DNA from: Klenkia taihuensis
Lineage (GTDB): Bacteria > Actinomycetota > Actinomycetes > Mycobacteriales > Geodermatophilaceae
DNA length: 64,000 nt
Reading direction: 5' to 3'
Assembly: GCF_900112525.1 (NCBI RefSeq)
Contig: NZ_FOMD01000004.1
Coordinates: 1-64,000 of the forward strand
Under the pieces are notes generated by a model. The model made no database searches and was not told the origin of the DNA. It worked only from the letters and a program-made list of their open reading frames with translations. Position 1 is the stretch's first letter; every line of letters begins with the position of its first letter. Positions 57,299-64,000 of this stretch are shown here, in pieces. Made by a program: the position numbers and the translations under genes.

Positions 57299-57318
57299 GG
57301 CCCGAGGTGAGGCGGGCC
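57299..57318 (-). terminator. Possible terminator after orn
   Basis: GGCCCG and CGGGCC flank an 8-base loop, 22 bases downstream of the orn stop on the minus strand and before tRNA-His. A second short repeat lies at 57278-57291. Confidence 0.4.
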
Positions 57319-57340
57319 GTCGAGAAGAGTACCGGAGGCC

Positions 57341-57985
57341 TCAGCCCTGCTGCGGCGGGGTCAGCAGCGGGGCGTAGGTGTCGGTGGCGGCGGCCGCGGC
57401 GGCCTGCGCCTGCTCGGTGGTCGGCCCCGGCGCGGGCACGAAGACCGCGCCGCGGTAGTAGGCCAGCTCCCGGATCGACTCCAGGATGTCGGCCAGCGCG
57501 CGGTGCGCCAGGCCCTTGGGCGGCTGGTTGAAGTACACCCGGGGGAACCAGCGGCGGGCCAGCTCCTTGACCGAGGACACGTCGACCATCCGGTAGTGCA
57601 GGTGGTCGTCCAGGGCGGGCATGTCGCGGGCGAGGAAGCCGCGGTCGGTGCCGATGGAGTTGCCGCACAGCGGGGCGGTGCGGCGCTCGGGCACGAACCG
57701 CTTCACGTAGGCCAGCACCTGCTGCTCGGCCTCGGCGAGGCTCACCGTGGAGGCGCGCACCGCCTCGGTCAGCCCCGACTTGGCGTGCATGGCGACCACC
57801 ACGTCGGCCATCCCGGCCAGGTCCTCGTCCTCGGCGTGGATGATCACGTCCAGGCCCTCGTCGAGCACGTTCAGCTCGGAGTCGGTGACCACGACGGCGA
57901 TCTCGATGAGCTTGTCGCTGCCCAGGTCCAGCCCGGTCATCTCGCAGTCGATCCAGACCAGGTTGTGCGCTCCGTTGCCTGCCAC
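57341..57985 (-). CDS. orn: Oligoribonuclease
   Basis: Degrades 2-5 nt RNAs, including pGpG from c-di-GMP breakdown. 214 residues: DEDDh exonuclease motifs [40 protein letters not shown] and [20 protein letters not shown]. The C-terminal 20 residues are an Ala-rich extension. GTG 57985 follows TACTGT by eight bases and gives the standard N terminus. Confidence 0.95.
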   Translation of the reverse strand: MAGNGAHNLVWIDCEMTGLDLGSDKLIEIAVVVTDSELNVLDEGLDVIIHAEDEDLAGMADVVVAMHAKSGLTEAVRASTVSLAEAEQQVLAYVKRFVPERRTAPLCGNSIGTDRGFLARDMPALDDHLHYRMVDVSSVKELARRWFPRVYFNQPPKGLAHRALADILESIRELAYYRGAVFVPAPGPTTEQAQAAAAAATDTYAPLLTPPQQG

Positions 57986-57993
57986 GGGAGGCG

Positions 57994-57999
57994 ACAGTA
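57994..57999 (-). promoter_or_regulatory. -10 box (TACTGT) for orn
   Basis: Ends 8 bases before the GTG on the minus strand; leaderless type. Confidence 0.5.
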
Positions 58000-58062
58000 C
58001 GCACCCGTCCCGGCGCAGCAGCCGCCTTACGACAGAAGTCCCGTTCCCGCCACTCGAAAGGG

Positions 58063-58091
58063 CTGACCCGGGGCCCCGGGGTCGGTACGCT
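58063..58091 (+). promoter_or_regulatory. Promoter for the 58122 membrane-protein gene
   Basis: CTGACC (58063-58068) and TACGCT (58086-58091) are spaced 17 bases apart. A start near 58098 leaves a short leader with the GCAGGAG ribosome site. Confidence 0.45.
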
Positions 58092-58121
58092 GCTGGCTCG
58101 CCTGCCGCAGGAGCCGCTCCC

Positions 58122-59312
58122 ATGACCCTGGACACCCGCACGGTCGAGGTCCCCCGTCCCGCCCCCGTTTCGGTGCGTGCCGCCCTGCGGCACCCCGTCG
58201 CCGCGCTGCGGTGGCTGTGGGCCTACGCCATGACCCCCGGGCGCCCCGGCCGCACGACCACGGAGCCCGAGCTGCGCTGGCTCTACGGCGGCTGGCTGCT
58301 GGCCTTCGGGCTGAAGATGCTGGGGTCCTCCTGGGACGTCTCCTGGCACTTCAAGTGGCTGCGCGACGACCTGGCGCCCCCGCACCTGCTCAACTCCGCC
58401 GGCACCGTGCTCGTCGTCGCCCTGGTGGTGGTGCACAGCTACTCCGGTCGCGGCGTCGACCGCCGGGCGCTGCGCTGGATGCAGGCCGGCACGGCGACCT
58501 TCCTGGTCGCGGTGCCGATCGACATCATCAACCACCGCATCAACGGGCTGGACATCACCAGCTGGAGCCCCAGCCACGTGCTCCTGTACGTCGGCACCGC
58601 GATCATGCTCGCCGGCGCCCTGCGCGGCTGGTGGCTGTACGCGGCGCCGGGCCCGGTGCGCACCGCCGTCCACCTCGGCCTGTGGTTCTTCTTCCTGGAG
58701 AACGTGCTGTTCCCCAACCAGCACCAGGAGTACGGGGTGCTGTCGCTGGCCGACTACCAGGCCGGGCACACCACCGCCGAGCCCCAGCTGCTGGACTTCG
58801 CCGCCGCGCAGGGCTCCTCGCCGACCAGCTTCATGCTGCCCGTGCCGCCGTGGGTGCACCCGGCCTGGCTGATCGGCGCCGGGCTGCTGACCCTGGTCGT
58901 GGCCCGCAAGGTCACCGGGTTCCGCTGGACGGCGACCCTGCTCACCGCCGCCTACCTGGGCTACCGCGCGGTCACCTGGGGCCTGCTGGTGGCCACCGGC
59001 TTCCCGCCGTCGGTGCTGCCGGTGATGCTGCTGACCGGCGCGGTGCTGGTCGACCTCGCGGTGCGGTGGCGGGTGCCGGGCTGGCTCGCCGGCGTCCCGG
59101 TCGCCGCCACGGTGTTCCTCGCCGCCTTCGTGCAGGAGTTCGTCGCGGTCATCCCGCCCTGGGACTGGCACGTGGCGCCCGTCGTGTGCCTGGGGTTCGC
59201 CCTGCTGTGGGCCGTGGTCGACCGCACCGCGACGTCGCGCCGCTGGGCGCGGTGGCGTGCCCCGTCGGTGGCCGGCGTCCCGGTGGCCGCAGGCGGCGCG
59301 TCCGCACCGTGA
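58122..59312 (+). CDS. Multi-pass membrane protein with duplicated D-H-P-x-H motif
   Basis: 396 residues, about nine hydrophobic segments. I do not recognise a named family. Two parts look like copies of one motif: [20 protein letters not shown] and [20 protein letters not shown] followed by HVLLYVGT, each with Asp, then His, then P-x-H before a hydrophobic helix. Further polar residues occur in [13 protein letters not shown] and [14 protein letters not shown]. Buried His/Asp/Glu suggest metal or cofactor binding, an inference. ATG 58122 has a GCAGGAG ribosome site. Confidence 0.8.
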   Translation: MTLDTRTVEVPRPAPVSVRAALRHPVAALRWLWAYAMTPGRPGRTTTEPELRWLYGGWLLAFGLKMLGSSWDVSWHFKWLRDDLAPPHLLNSAGTVLVVALVVVHSYSGRGVDRRALRWMQAGTATFLVAVPIDIINHRINGLDITSWSPSHVLLYVGTAIMLAGALRGWWLYAAPGPVRTAVHLGLWFFFLENVLFPNQHQEYGVLSLADYQAGHTTAEPQLLDFAAAQGSSPTSFMLPVPPWVHPAWLIGAGLLTLVVARKVTGFRWTATLLTAAYLGYRAVTWGLLVATGFPPSVLPVMLLTGAVLVDLAVRWRVPGWLAGVPVAATVFLAAFVQEFVAVIPPWDWHVAPVVCLGFALLWAVVDRTATSRRWARWRAPSVAGVPVAAGGASAP

Positions 59313-59338
59313 GTCCCGGACCCGCCGCGTCGATGTCG

Positions 59339-59344
59339 TAACGT
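59339..59344 (+). promoter_or_regulatory. -10 box (TAACGT) for a leaderless leader ORF
   Basis: Ends 7 bases before the ATG at 59352, not before the main gene start at 59399. Confidence 0.55.
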
Positions 59345-59351
59345 CGGGTCG

Positions 59352-59405
59352 ATGACCGAGAAGGGCCGGATACGGGCGCAGGGCGGCGGCGCAGCGCAGT
59401 GCTGA
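59352..59405 (+). CDS. Possible 17-residue leader peptide
   Basis: Reads MTEKGRIRAQGGGAAQC and stops at TGA 59403-59405, overlapping the GTG (59399) of the next gene. The ATG is placed exactly where a leaderless transcript from TAACGT would begin. It may serve to couple or regulate translation of the downstream gene. Confidence 0.45.
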   Translation: MTEKGRIRAQGGGAAQC

Positions 59406-61210
59406 TCCTCACCCCCTCCGGGCTCGAGACCCCCGCCGAGCGGGCGTTCTTCGCCGAACTGGCCAGCTGGGACACCGGTGGGTCGGTTCGCGGGGCGCTG
59501 GTGGCCTCCCTGGCGCTGTCCGACGGCCCGATGGACCGCCGGATCTGCGACGCCGTCGTGCTGGTGCCCGAGGGCGTCGCGGTGGTCCGGGTGGTGGAGG
59601 TGGTGCGGCAGTCCGGCGTGGTCACGGTGCTGCCCGAGGGCTCCTGGACCATCGGCCCCGGCGCCGGACCGGGCGACGTGCTCCGGCTGGCCGGCGGCGG
59701 GTCCACCCCGCTGGACGGCCTCATGCGGGCCGGCATGGAGGCCGCGACCCGGCTGCGCCGGGCGGGCCTGGAGCCCGGCCGCATCGCCCGGCTGAGCGTG
59801 CTGCACGGCGAGCTGAGCGGTCTGGTGCCCGCCGACGGCGACCTCGGCGAGGGCGACCAGGTCGCGCTGCTGGAGTCCCGCTCGCTGCTGCTCGGCATCG
59901 CCCGCGCCGCCCGCTACGCCGGCACCGGCAACCCCAGGCTGTGGACCACCGCCGACGTCCGCGCCGCGCTCGAGGCGCTCGGCGTGGGTGGCCGCAGCCC
60001 CGCCGTCGAGGAGCTCAACGGCGAGGGCTTCCCGTACTCGCCCTACGTGCTGCGCCGCCGCGAGCTGCTCGCCCCGGCCGGGTTCGCCGACCAGCCCACG
60101 AGCCACCCGGCGGGCCCGACCGCCACCCCGCCGGCCACCCGCACCGACTGGCCGGCCACGGGCCCCGGCTCCTCGGGTGCGCCCGTCGGCTCGCCCGGCG
60201 GCCCCCTCGTCGACCCGGCCGCCGCGGCGGCCCTCGCCGCGGCGGCCGCGGCGCAGCAGACCCCCGAGCCGCGTACCGGCGGCGACACCGTCTCCCTGCC
60301 CGGCGGCTCGGCGGCGCCCTCGGGACCCTCGGCGCCCGCGCCCCAGGCCCCGGCCGAGCCGTCGTGGCACGAGACCCAGGCCATCGTCCCGCGACCGGCC
60401 CCGGAGGCCCAGCAGGCCCCGCGGACCGCGTGGTCCCCGCAGCCGGTGCAGCAGCCGGCGCCCGTCGACGAGACCGGCGGGATCGGTGGGATCTTCGCCG
60501 AGCCGACCCGCACCGGCGAGGCCGCCGACCCGCCGACCCGGGGCCGCCCGCCCGCGCCCGCCGGCGGCCCGGACCGGCCGGGGCGGTCCCGGCGCGGCCT
60601 GCTGGTCGTGCTGGCCGGCGTCCTCCTGGTGGTCCTGCTCGGCCTCGGGGGCCTGTGGCTGACCCGGGGCGGGTCCGACGAGGACGCCTCCGGTCCGGCG
60701 CCGACGTCCACCGCGGCGCCCACCAGCACCGGCCCGAGCACCCCCGCGGCCCTCCCGGTCGGGACCGTGCAGTCCCTGGGCGAGACCGACTACACGCTGC
60801 AGGTCGTGGAGTACGACACCACCTGCCGCGACCACGCCTACGGCGCGATCAGCGGTTTCTTCGGGACGACGGACTGCCTGGGCCTGTCCCGCGCGCTGTG
60901 GTCGGCCGAGGTGGACGGCGTCCCGGCGGTGGTGTCGGTGTCGCGGGTGACCATGCCCGACGCCGCCCGGGCCACCGCCCTGCTGTCGCTGACCGACGTG
61001 TCGGGCACCGGCAACGTCTCGGACCTGCTGCGCGAGGGCGCCCGCTACCCGGGCGGCCCCGAGGAGCTGCGCAGTGCCGACTACGCCAGCACGACCGTCG
61101 ACGACGTCGCGGTCATCGTGGAGACATCCTGGACCGGTCAGGCCGGCCCGGCCGCCGGGCTGCAGCAGCTGGCCGACGACGCCCTGGACCTGGTCGCCAC
61201 CCAGGACTGA
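59399..61210 (+). CDS. Single-pass membrane protein with NERD-like N-terminal domain and Pro/Ala linker
   Basis: 603 residues. The N-terminal 230 residues are globular; RRICDAVVLVPEGVAVVRVV and GVVTVLPEGSWTIG resemble the beta-sheet core of NERD domains but lack the catalytic Glu-x-Lys. A long Pro/Ala/Gly linker (about 230-395) follows. A membrane helix (LLVVLAGVLLVVLLGLGGLW, near 400) leads to an extracellular domain of about 150 residues with two cysteines in a 17-residue span, a likely disulfide. Function unknown. GTG 59399 overlaps the leader ORF; no ribosome site is evident. Confidence 0.75.
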   Translation: MLILTPSGLETPAERAFFAELASWDTGGSVRGALVASLALSDGPMDRRICDAVVLVPEGVAVVRVVEVVRQSGVVTVLPEGSWTIGPGAGPGDVLRLAGGGSTPLDGLMRAGMEAATRLRRAGLEPGRIARLSVLHGELSGLVPADGDLGEGDQVALLESRSLLLGIARAARYAGTGNPRLWTTADVRAALEALGVGGRSPAVEELNGEGFPYSPYVLRRRELLAPAGFADQPTSHPAGPTATPPATRTDWPATGPGSSGAPVGSPGGPLVDPAAAAALAAAAAAQQTPEPRTGGDTVSLPGGSAAPSGPSAPAPQAPAEPSWHETQAIVPRPAPEAQQAPRTAWSPQPVQQPAPVDETGGIGGIFAEPTRTGEAADPPTRGRPPAPAGGPDRPGRSRRGLLVVLAGVLLVVLLGLGGLWLTRGGSDEDASGPAPTSTAAPTSTGPSTPAALPVGTVQSLGETDYTLQVVEYDTTCRDHAYGAISGFFGTTDCLGLSRALWSAEVDGVPAVVSVSRVTMPDAARATALLSLTDVSGTGNVSDLLREGARYPGGPEELRSADYASTTVDDVAVIVETSWTGQAGPAAGLQQLADDALDLVATQD

Positions 61211-61267
61211 CCGCGGCGGGGGCCGGGTAGCGGGGGCGGGTCCCCGACCCGAGCAGGAAGGCCCCCC

Positions 61268-62041
61268 GTGCAGCACGCGAGCTTCGACTTCACCGACACC
61301 GTCGTCCTGGTCACCGGGGGTGGCACGGGCATCGGACGGGCCATCACCGACGCCTTCCTGGACGCCGGGGCCACGGTGGTCATCACCGGACGACGCCGGG
61401 AGCGCCTGGAGCAGGCGCTCGAGGGCCGGCCCGCCGACCGGGCGGTGGCCGTGCCGGCCGACGTGTCCGACGGGGCGGCCGTGGCCGCGCTCGTCGAGCA
61501 GGTCGTGGAGCGGTTCGGGCGGCTGGACGTGGTGGTCCCCAACGCCGCGGGCTACGAGTCCGGGCCGCTGACCGAGCTGTCGGACGAGGCCTGGGCCGCG
61601 CTGCGGGCCACCAACGTCGACGGCTTCTTCCACCTGGCCAAGGCGGTGCTGCCGCACCTGGCCGCCTCGGGCGGCAACCTGGTCGCGGTGTCGAGCGTGT
61701 CCGGCGACCGCGGCGACTGGGGCCAGGCGGCCTACAACGCGACCAAGGCGGCGATCAGCAACTTCGTGCGCTCGCTGGCGCTGGACTGGGGCGCCGAGGG
61801 CGTGCGGCTGAACGCGGTGGCCCCCGCCTTCACCCTCACCGAGCTGACCGAGGGCATGGGCCGCGACGAGGAGTCGCTGGCCCCGTTCGTCGACCGGATC
61901 GCGCTGGGCCGGCCCGGCGAGCCCGAGGACGTCGCCCCGGCGGTGCTGTTCCTGGCCAGCGACGCCGCGCGCTACGTCACCGGCGCCGTGCTCGCGGTGG
62001 ACGGGGGGACCAGCGCCTCGACGGGCCAGCCGCACCTGTAG
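61268..62041 (+). CDS. Short-chain dehydrogenase/reductase
   Basis: 257-residue classical SDR: VVLVTGGGTGIGRAITDAFL cofactor loop, VVVPNAAGYESGP (NAG position), Ser in LVAVSSVSGDRG and the YNATKAAISNFVRSLA active site (YxxxK), and the C-terminal VTGAVLAVDGGTSAS. FabG-like oxidoreductase of unknown substrate. GTG 61268 has an AGGAAGG ribosome site. Convergent with tetR at 62045. Confidence 0.9.
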   Translation: MQHASFDFTDTVVLVTGGGTGIGRAITDAFLDAGATVVITGRRRERLEQALEGRPADRAVAVPADVSDGAAVAALVEQVVERFGRLDVVVPNAAGYESGPLTELSDEAWAALRATNVDGFFHLAKAVLPHLAASGGNLVAVSSVSGDRGDWGQAAYNATKAAISNFVRSLALDWGAEGVRLNAVAPAFTLTELTEGMGRDEESLAPFVDRIALGRPGEPEDVAPAVLFLASDAARYVTGAVLAVDGGTSASTGQPHL

Positions 62042-62044
62042 CGG

Positions 62045-62641
62045 TCAGGTGGTCGCGGCGGCGGTGGCCATCGCGGTGAGCAGCGAGGCCATCGCCGACC
62101 GCGACACCCGGCCGGCGCTGTGCGGGGTGGAGTTGATCAGCCCGAACAGGGCGTGCGCGCGGGCCCGGCAGGCGGCGGTCGACGCCTCGGGGTGCAGCGC
62201 GCCCAGCACCGCGACCCACTGCTCGACGTAGCGGCGCTGCAGCCGGCGGACCTGGCGGGCGTCGTCGTCGGACAGCGCGCCGAGGTCGCGGTCCTGCACG
62301 GTGATCAGCGCCGGGTTGTCCAGCGCGAAGTCGACCTGGAAGGCGACCAGGGCGGCCAGCTGCGCCGCGGGGTCGCTGCCGGCGTCGGCGACCACGTGCT
62401 CGGCGCCGGTGTGCAGCCGCTCGCTGATCCGCAGCAGCATCTCGGCCAGCATGGCGTCCTTGCTGGCGAAGTGCCGGTAGATGGCCGGGCCGGTCACCCC
62501 CACCGCGGCGCCGACGTCGTCGACCCCGACGCTGCGCGACCCGCGCTCGGCGAACAGCCGGGCCGCGGCCTGCAGGATCTGCTCCCGGCGGGACGGGCGC
62601 GCGGCGTCGGCGTGCAGCGCGCTGTCGGGCTCCGCGGTCAT
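62045..62641 (-). CDS. TetR-family regulator divergent from an acyl-CoA carboxylase
   Basis: 198 residues. Helix-turn-helix REQILQAAARLFAERGSRSV, GVDDVGAAVGVTGPAIYRHF; the C-terminal half has the TetR_C shape seen in SACE_7040/AmtR-like acyl-CoA regulators. It faces a carboxyltransferase gene across 68 bases with two mirrored operators, so it likely represses both. ATG 62641 lies six bases after TAACAT. Confidence 0.88.
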   Translation of the reverse strand: MTAEPDSALHADAARPSRREQILQAAARLFAERGSRSVGVDDVGAAVGVTGPAIYRHFASKDAMLAEMLLRISERLHTGAEHVVADAGSDPAAQLAALVAFQVDFALDNPALITVQDRDLGALSDDDARQVRRLQRRYVEQWVAVLGALHPEASTAACRARAHALFGLINSTPHSAGRVSRSAMASLLTAMATAAATT

Positions 62642-62647
62642 GCCGAG

Positions 62648-62702
62648 ATGTTAACCCGCGTTCACCCCGCGCTGGACCGGCGACGTGAACGGTGGTTAAC
62701 AT
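62648..62702. promoter_or_regulatory. Mirror-image operator/promoter between tetR and the carboxyltransferase gene
   Basis: 62648-62665 (ATGTTAACCCGCGTTCAC) and 62685-62702 are reverse complements at 16 of 18 positions. Each half is itself an imperfect palindrome GTNAAC-N4-GTTNAC. The outer ends contain TAACAT -10 boxes pointing outward: at 62653-62648 for tetR and 62697-62702 for the carboxyltransferase, 6 and 7 bases from their start codons. Confidence 0.8.
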
Positions 62703-62709
62703 CCCGGAC

Positions 62710-64000
62710 GTGGACGCACCGGTGCTGAGCAGCTCCCCGCCGGCCGACCCGGGTGCCGCAGCCGGGTGGGCGCAGCGGCACCGCGAGCTGGCCGCCGACC
62801 TGGCCGACCAGCTGGCGGCCGTCGCGCAGGGCGGGGGCGAGCGCGCGCGCACCCGGCACACCGACCGCGGCAAGCTGCTGCCCCGCGACCGGGTCGACAC
62901 CCTGCTCGACCCGGGCAGCCCGTTCCTCGAGCTCTCCCCGCTGGCCGCGCACGGCCTCTACGACGGCGACGCCCCCGCCGCCGGGATCATCACCGGCGTC
63001 GGGCGGGTGGCCGGTCGCGAGGTCGTGGTGGTGGCCAACGACGCCACCGTCAAGGGCGGCACGTACTACCCGATGACGGTCAAGAAGCACCTGCGCGCGC
63101 AGGAGGTGGCGCTGCAGAACGAGCTGCCCTGCCTCTACCTGGTCGACTCCGGCGGGGCCTTCCTGCCCCGCCAGGACGAGGTCTTCCCCGACCGCGAGCA
63201 CTTCGGCCGGATCTTCTACAACCAGGCGCAGATGTCCCGCCGCGGCATCCCGCAGCTGGCCGCCGTCCTGGGGTCCTGCACCGCGGGCGGTGCCTACGTG
63301 CCGGCGATGAGCGACGAGGCCGTCATCGTCCGCGAGCAGGGCACGATCTTCCTGGGCGGCCCGCCGCTGGTGAAGGCCGCCACCGGCGAGGTGGTCACCG
63401 CCGAGGAGCTCGGCGGCGGGGACCTGCACAGCCGCACCAGCGGGGTCACCGACCACCTGGCCGAGGACGACGAGCACGCGCTGCAGGTCCTGCGCCGGAT
63501 CGTCGGCACGCTGGGCCCGGTCGCCCCGGCCCCGTGGGACGTGCGCCCCACCGAGGAGCCCGCCTACCCCGCCGAGACCCTCTACGACGTCGTCCCCCCG
63601 GACTCCCGCACGCCCTACGACGTCCGCGAGGTCATCGCCCGGCTCGTCGACGGCAGCCGGTTCCAGGAGTTCAAGGCCCTCTACGGGCAGACCCTGGTCA
63701 CCGGGTTCGCCCGCATCCACGGCCACCCGGTAGGCATCGTCGCCAACAACGGCATCCTGTTCGGCGAATCCGCGGTGAAGGGCGCGCACTTCGTGGAGCT
63801 GTGCGACAAGCGGAAGGTCCCGCTGCTGTTCCTGCAGAACATCAGCGGGTTCATGGTGGGCCGCGACTACGAGGCCGGCGGCATCGCCAAGCACGGCGCC
63901 AAGATGGTCACCGCCGTCGCCTGCGCCCGGGTGCCCAAGCTGACCGTGGTCATCGGGGGCTCGTTCGGTGCCGGCAACTACTCGATGTGCGGCCGGGCCT
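62710..64000 (+). CDS. Acyl-CoA carboxylase carboxyltransferase subunit (methylcrotonyl-CoA type), 3' end outside window
   Basis: 430 residues visible of a biotin-dependent carboxyltransferase. [80 protein letters not shown] and [18 protein letters not shown] match methylcrotonyl-CoA carboxylase beta (LiuB/MccB) of leucine degradation more than propionyl-CoA carboxylase. Partner genes would lie beyond the window. GTG 62710 follows TAACAT by seven bases. Confidence 0.9.
   Translation, partial: MDAPVLSSSPPADPGAAAGWAQRHRELAADLADQLAAVAQGGGERARTRHTDRGKLLPRDRVDTLLDPGSPFLELSPLAAHGLYDGDAPAAGIITGVGRVAGREVVVVANDATVKGGTYYPMTVKKHLRAQEVALQNELPCLYLVDSGGAFLPRQDEVFPDREHFGRIFYNQAQMSRRGIPQLAAVLGSCTAGGAYVPAMSDEAVIVREQGTIFLGGPPLVKAATGEVVTAEELGGGDLHSRTSGVTDHLAEDDEHALQVLRRIVGTLGPVAPAPWDVRPTEEPAYPAETLYDVVPPDSRTPYDVREVIARLVDGSRFQEFKALYGQTLVTGFARIHGHPVGIVANNGILFGESAVKGAHFVELCDKRKVPLLFLQNISGFMVGRDYEAGGIAKHGAKMVTAVACARVPKLTVVIGGSFGAGNYSMCGRA

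Overview
The window is a chromosomal segment from a very GC-rich actinobacterium. Almost every third codon position is G or C, GTG starts are common, and gene order matches actinobacterial blocks: ctaD-serB, pncB/clpS-DUF2017, mec-cysO-cysM, murI-metallo-beta-lactamase, rph-rdgB. The phytochrome plus heme oxygenase, the DUF222/HNH protein and the overall style suggest a soil or rock actinomycete of the Geodermatophilaceae type (Blastococcus, Geodermatophilus or Modestobacter). That placement is an inference; no rRNA is present. I see no prophage, insertion sequence or CRISPR array, and no stretch over about 140 bases without a gene or RNA.

Layout. 1-10.1 kb: end of cytochrome oxidase ctaD, serB, NAD salvage (pncB-pncA), clpS-DUF2017, the O-phosphoserine/CysO cysteine pathway (mec, cysO, cysM), a HAD hydrolase, murI, a metallo-beta-lactamase and an orphan LigD-type polymerase domain. 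10.1-19.2 kb: acetyltransferase, DUF222/HNH protein, gnd, bcp, yjbQ, rph, rdgB, a large MshEN-domain glycosyltransferase with a small membrane partner, and tRNA-Leu. 19.2-33.4 kb: small conserved genes, copper operon csoR-copZ-copA, TetR, an EAL phosphodiesterase, transporter/phosphatase pair, aldo/keto reductase, acyl-CoA dehydrogenase with thioesterase, epimerase, AlkZ-like protein, hydrolase, VOC protein and ung. 33.4-42.2 kb: phenylacetate degradation, paaK-paaR-paaZ on one strand and paaABCDE on the other, with a matching TetR-type palindrome before each arm. 42.2-50.8 kb: idi, a MEDS-HATPase protein, a Cys-rich-headed methylenetetrahydrofolate-reductase-like protein, methyltransferase, flavoprotein, and a coupled operon of PucR regulator, heme oxygenase and phytochrome-SpoIIE phosphatase. 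50.8-64 kb: proline catabolism (putB, pruA), gluconokinase, MFS transporter, tRNA-Lys, L,D-transpeptidase, tRNA-His, orn, a membrane protein with a duplicated motif, a single-pass protein behind a leader ORF, SDR, and a divergent tetR/acyl-CoA carboxyltransferase pair cut by the window end.

Themes. Many genes have a TANNNT -10 box ending 6-8 bases before the start codon, so they are probably transcribed as leaderless mRNAs. Three genes touch cyclic-di-GMP chemistry or sensing (MshEN glycosyltransferase, EAL protein, Orn). The phytochrome phosphatase and the nearby RsbW-like ATPase could form a light-responsive partner switch. SerB and CysM share O-phosphoserine as substrate.
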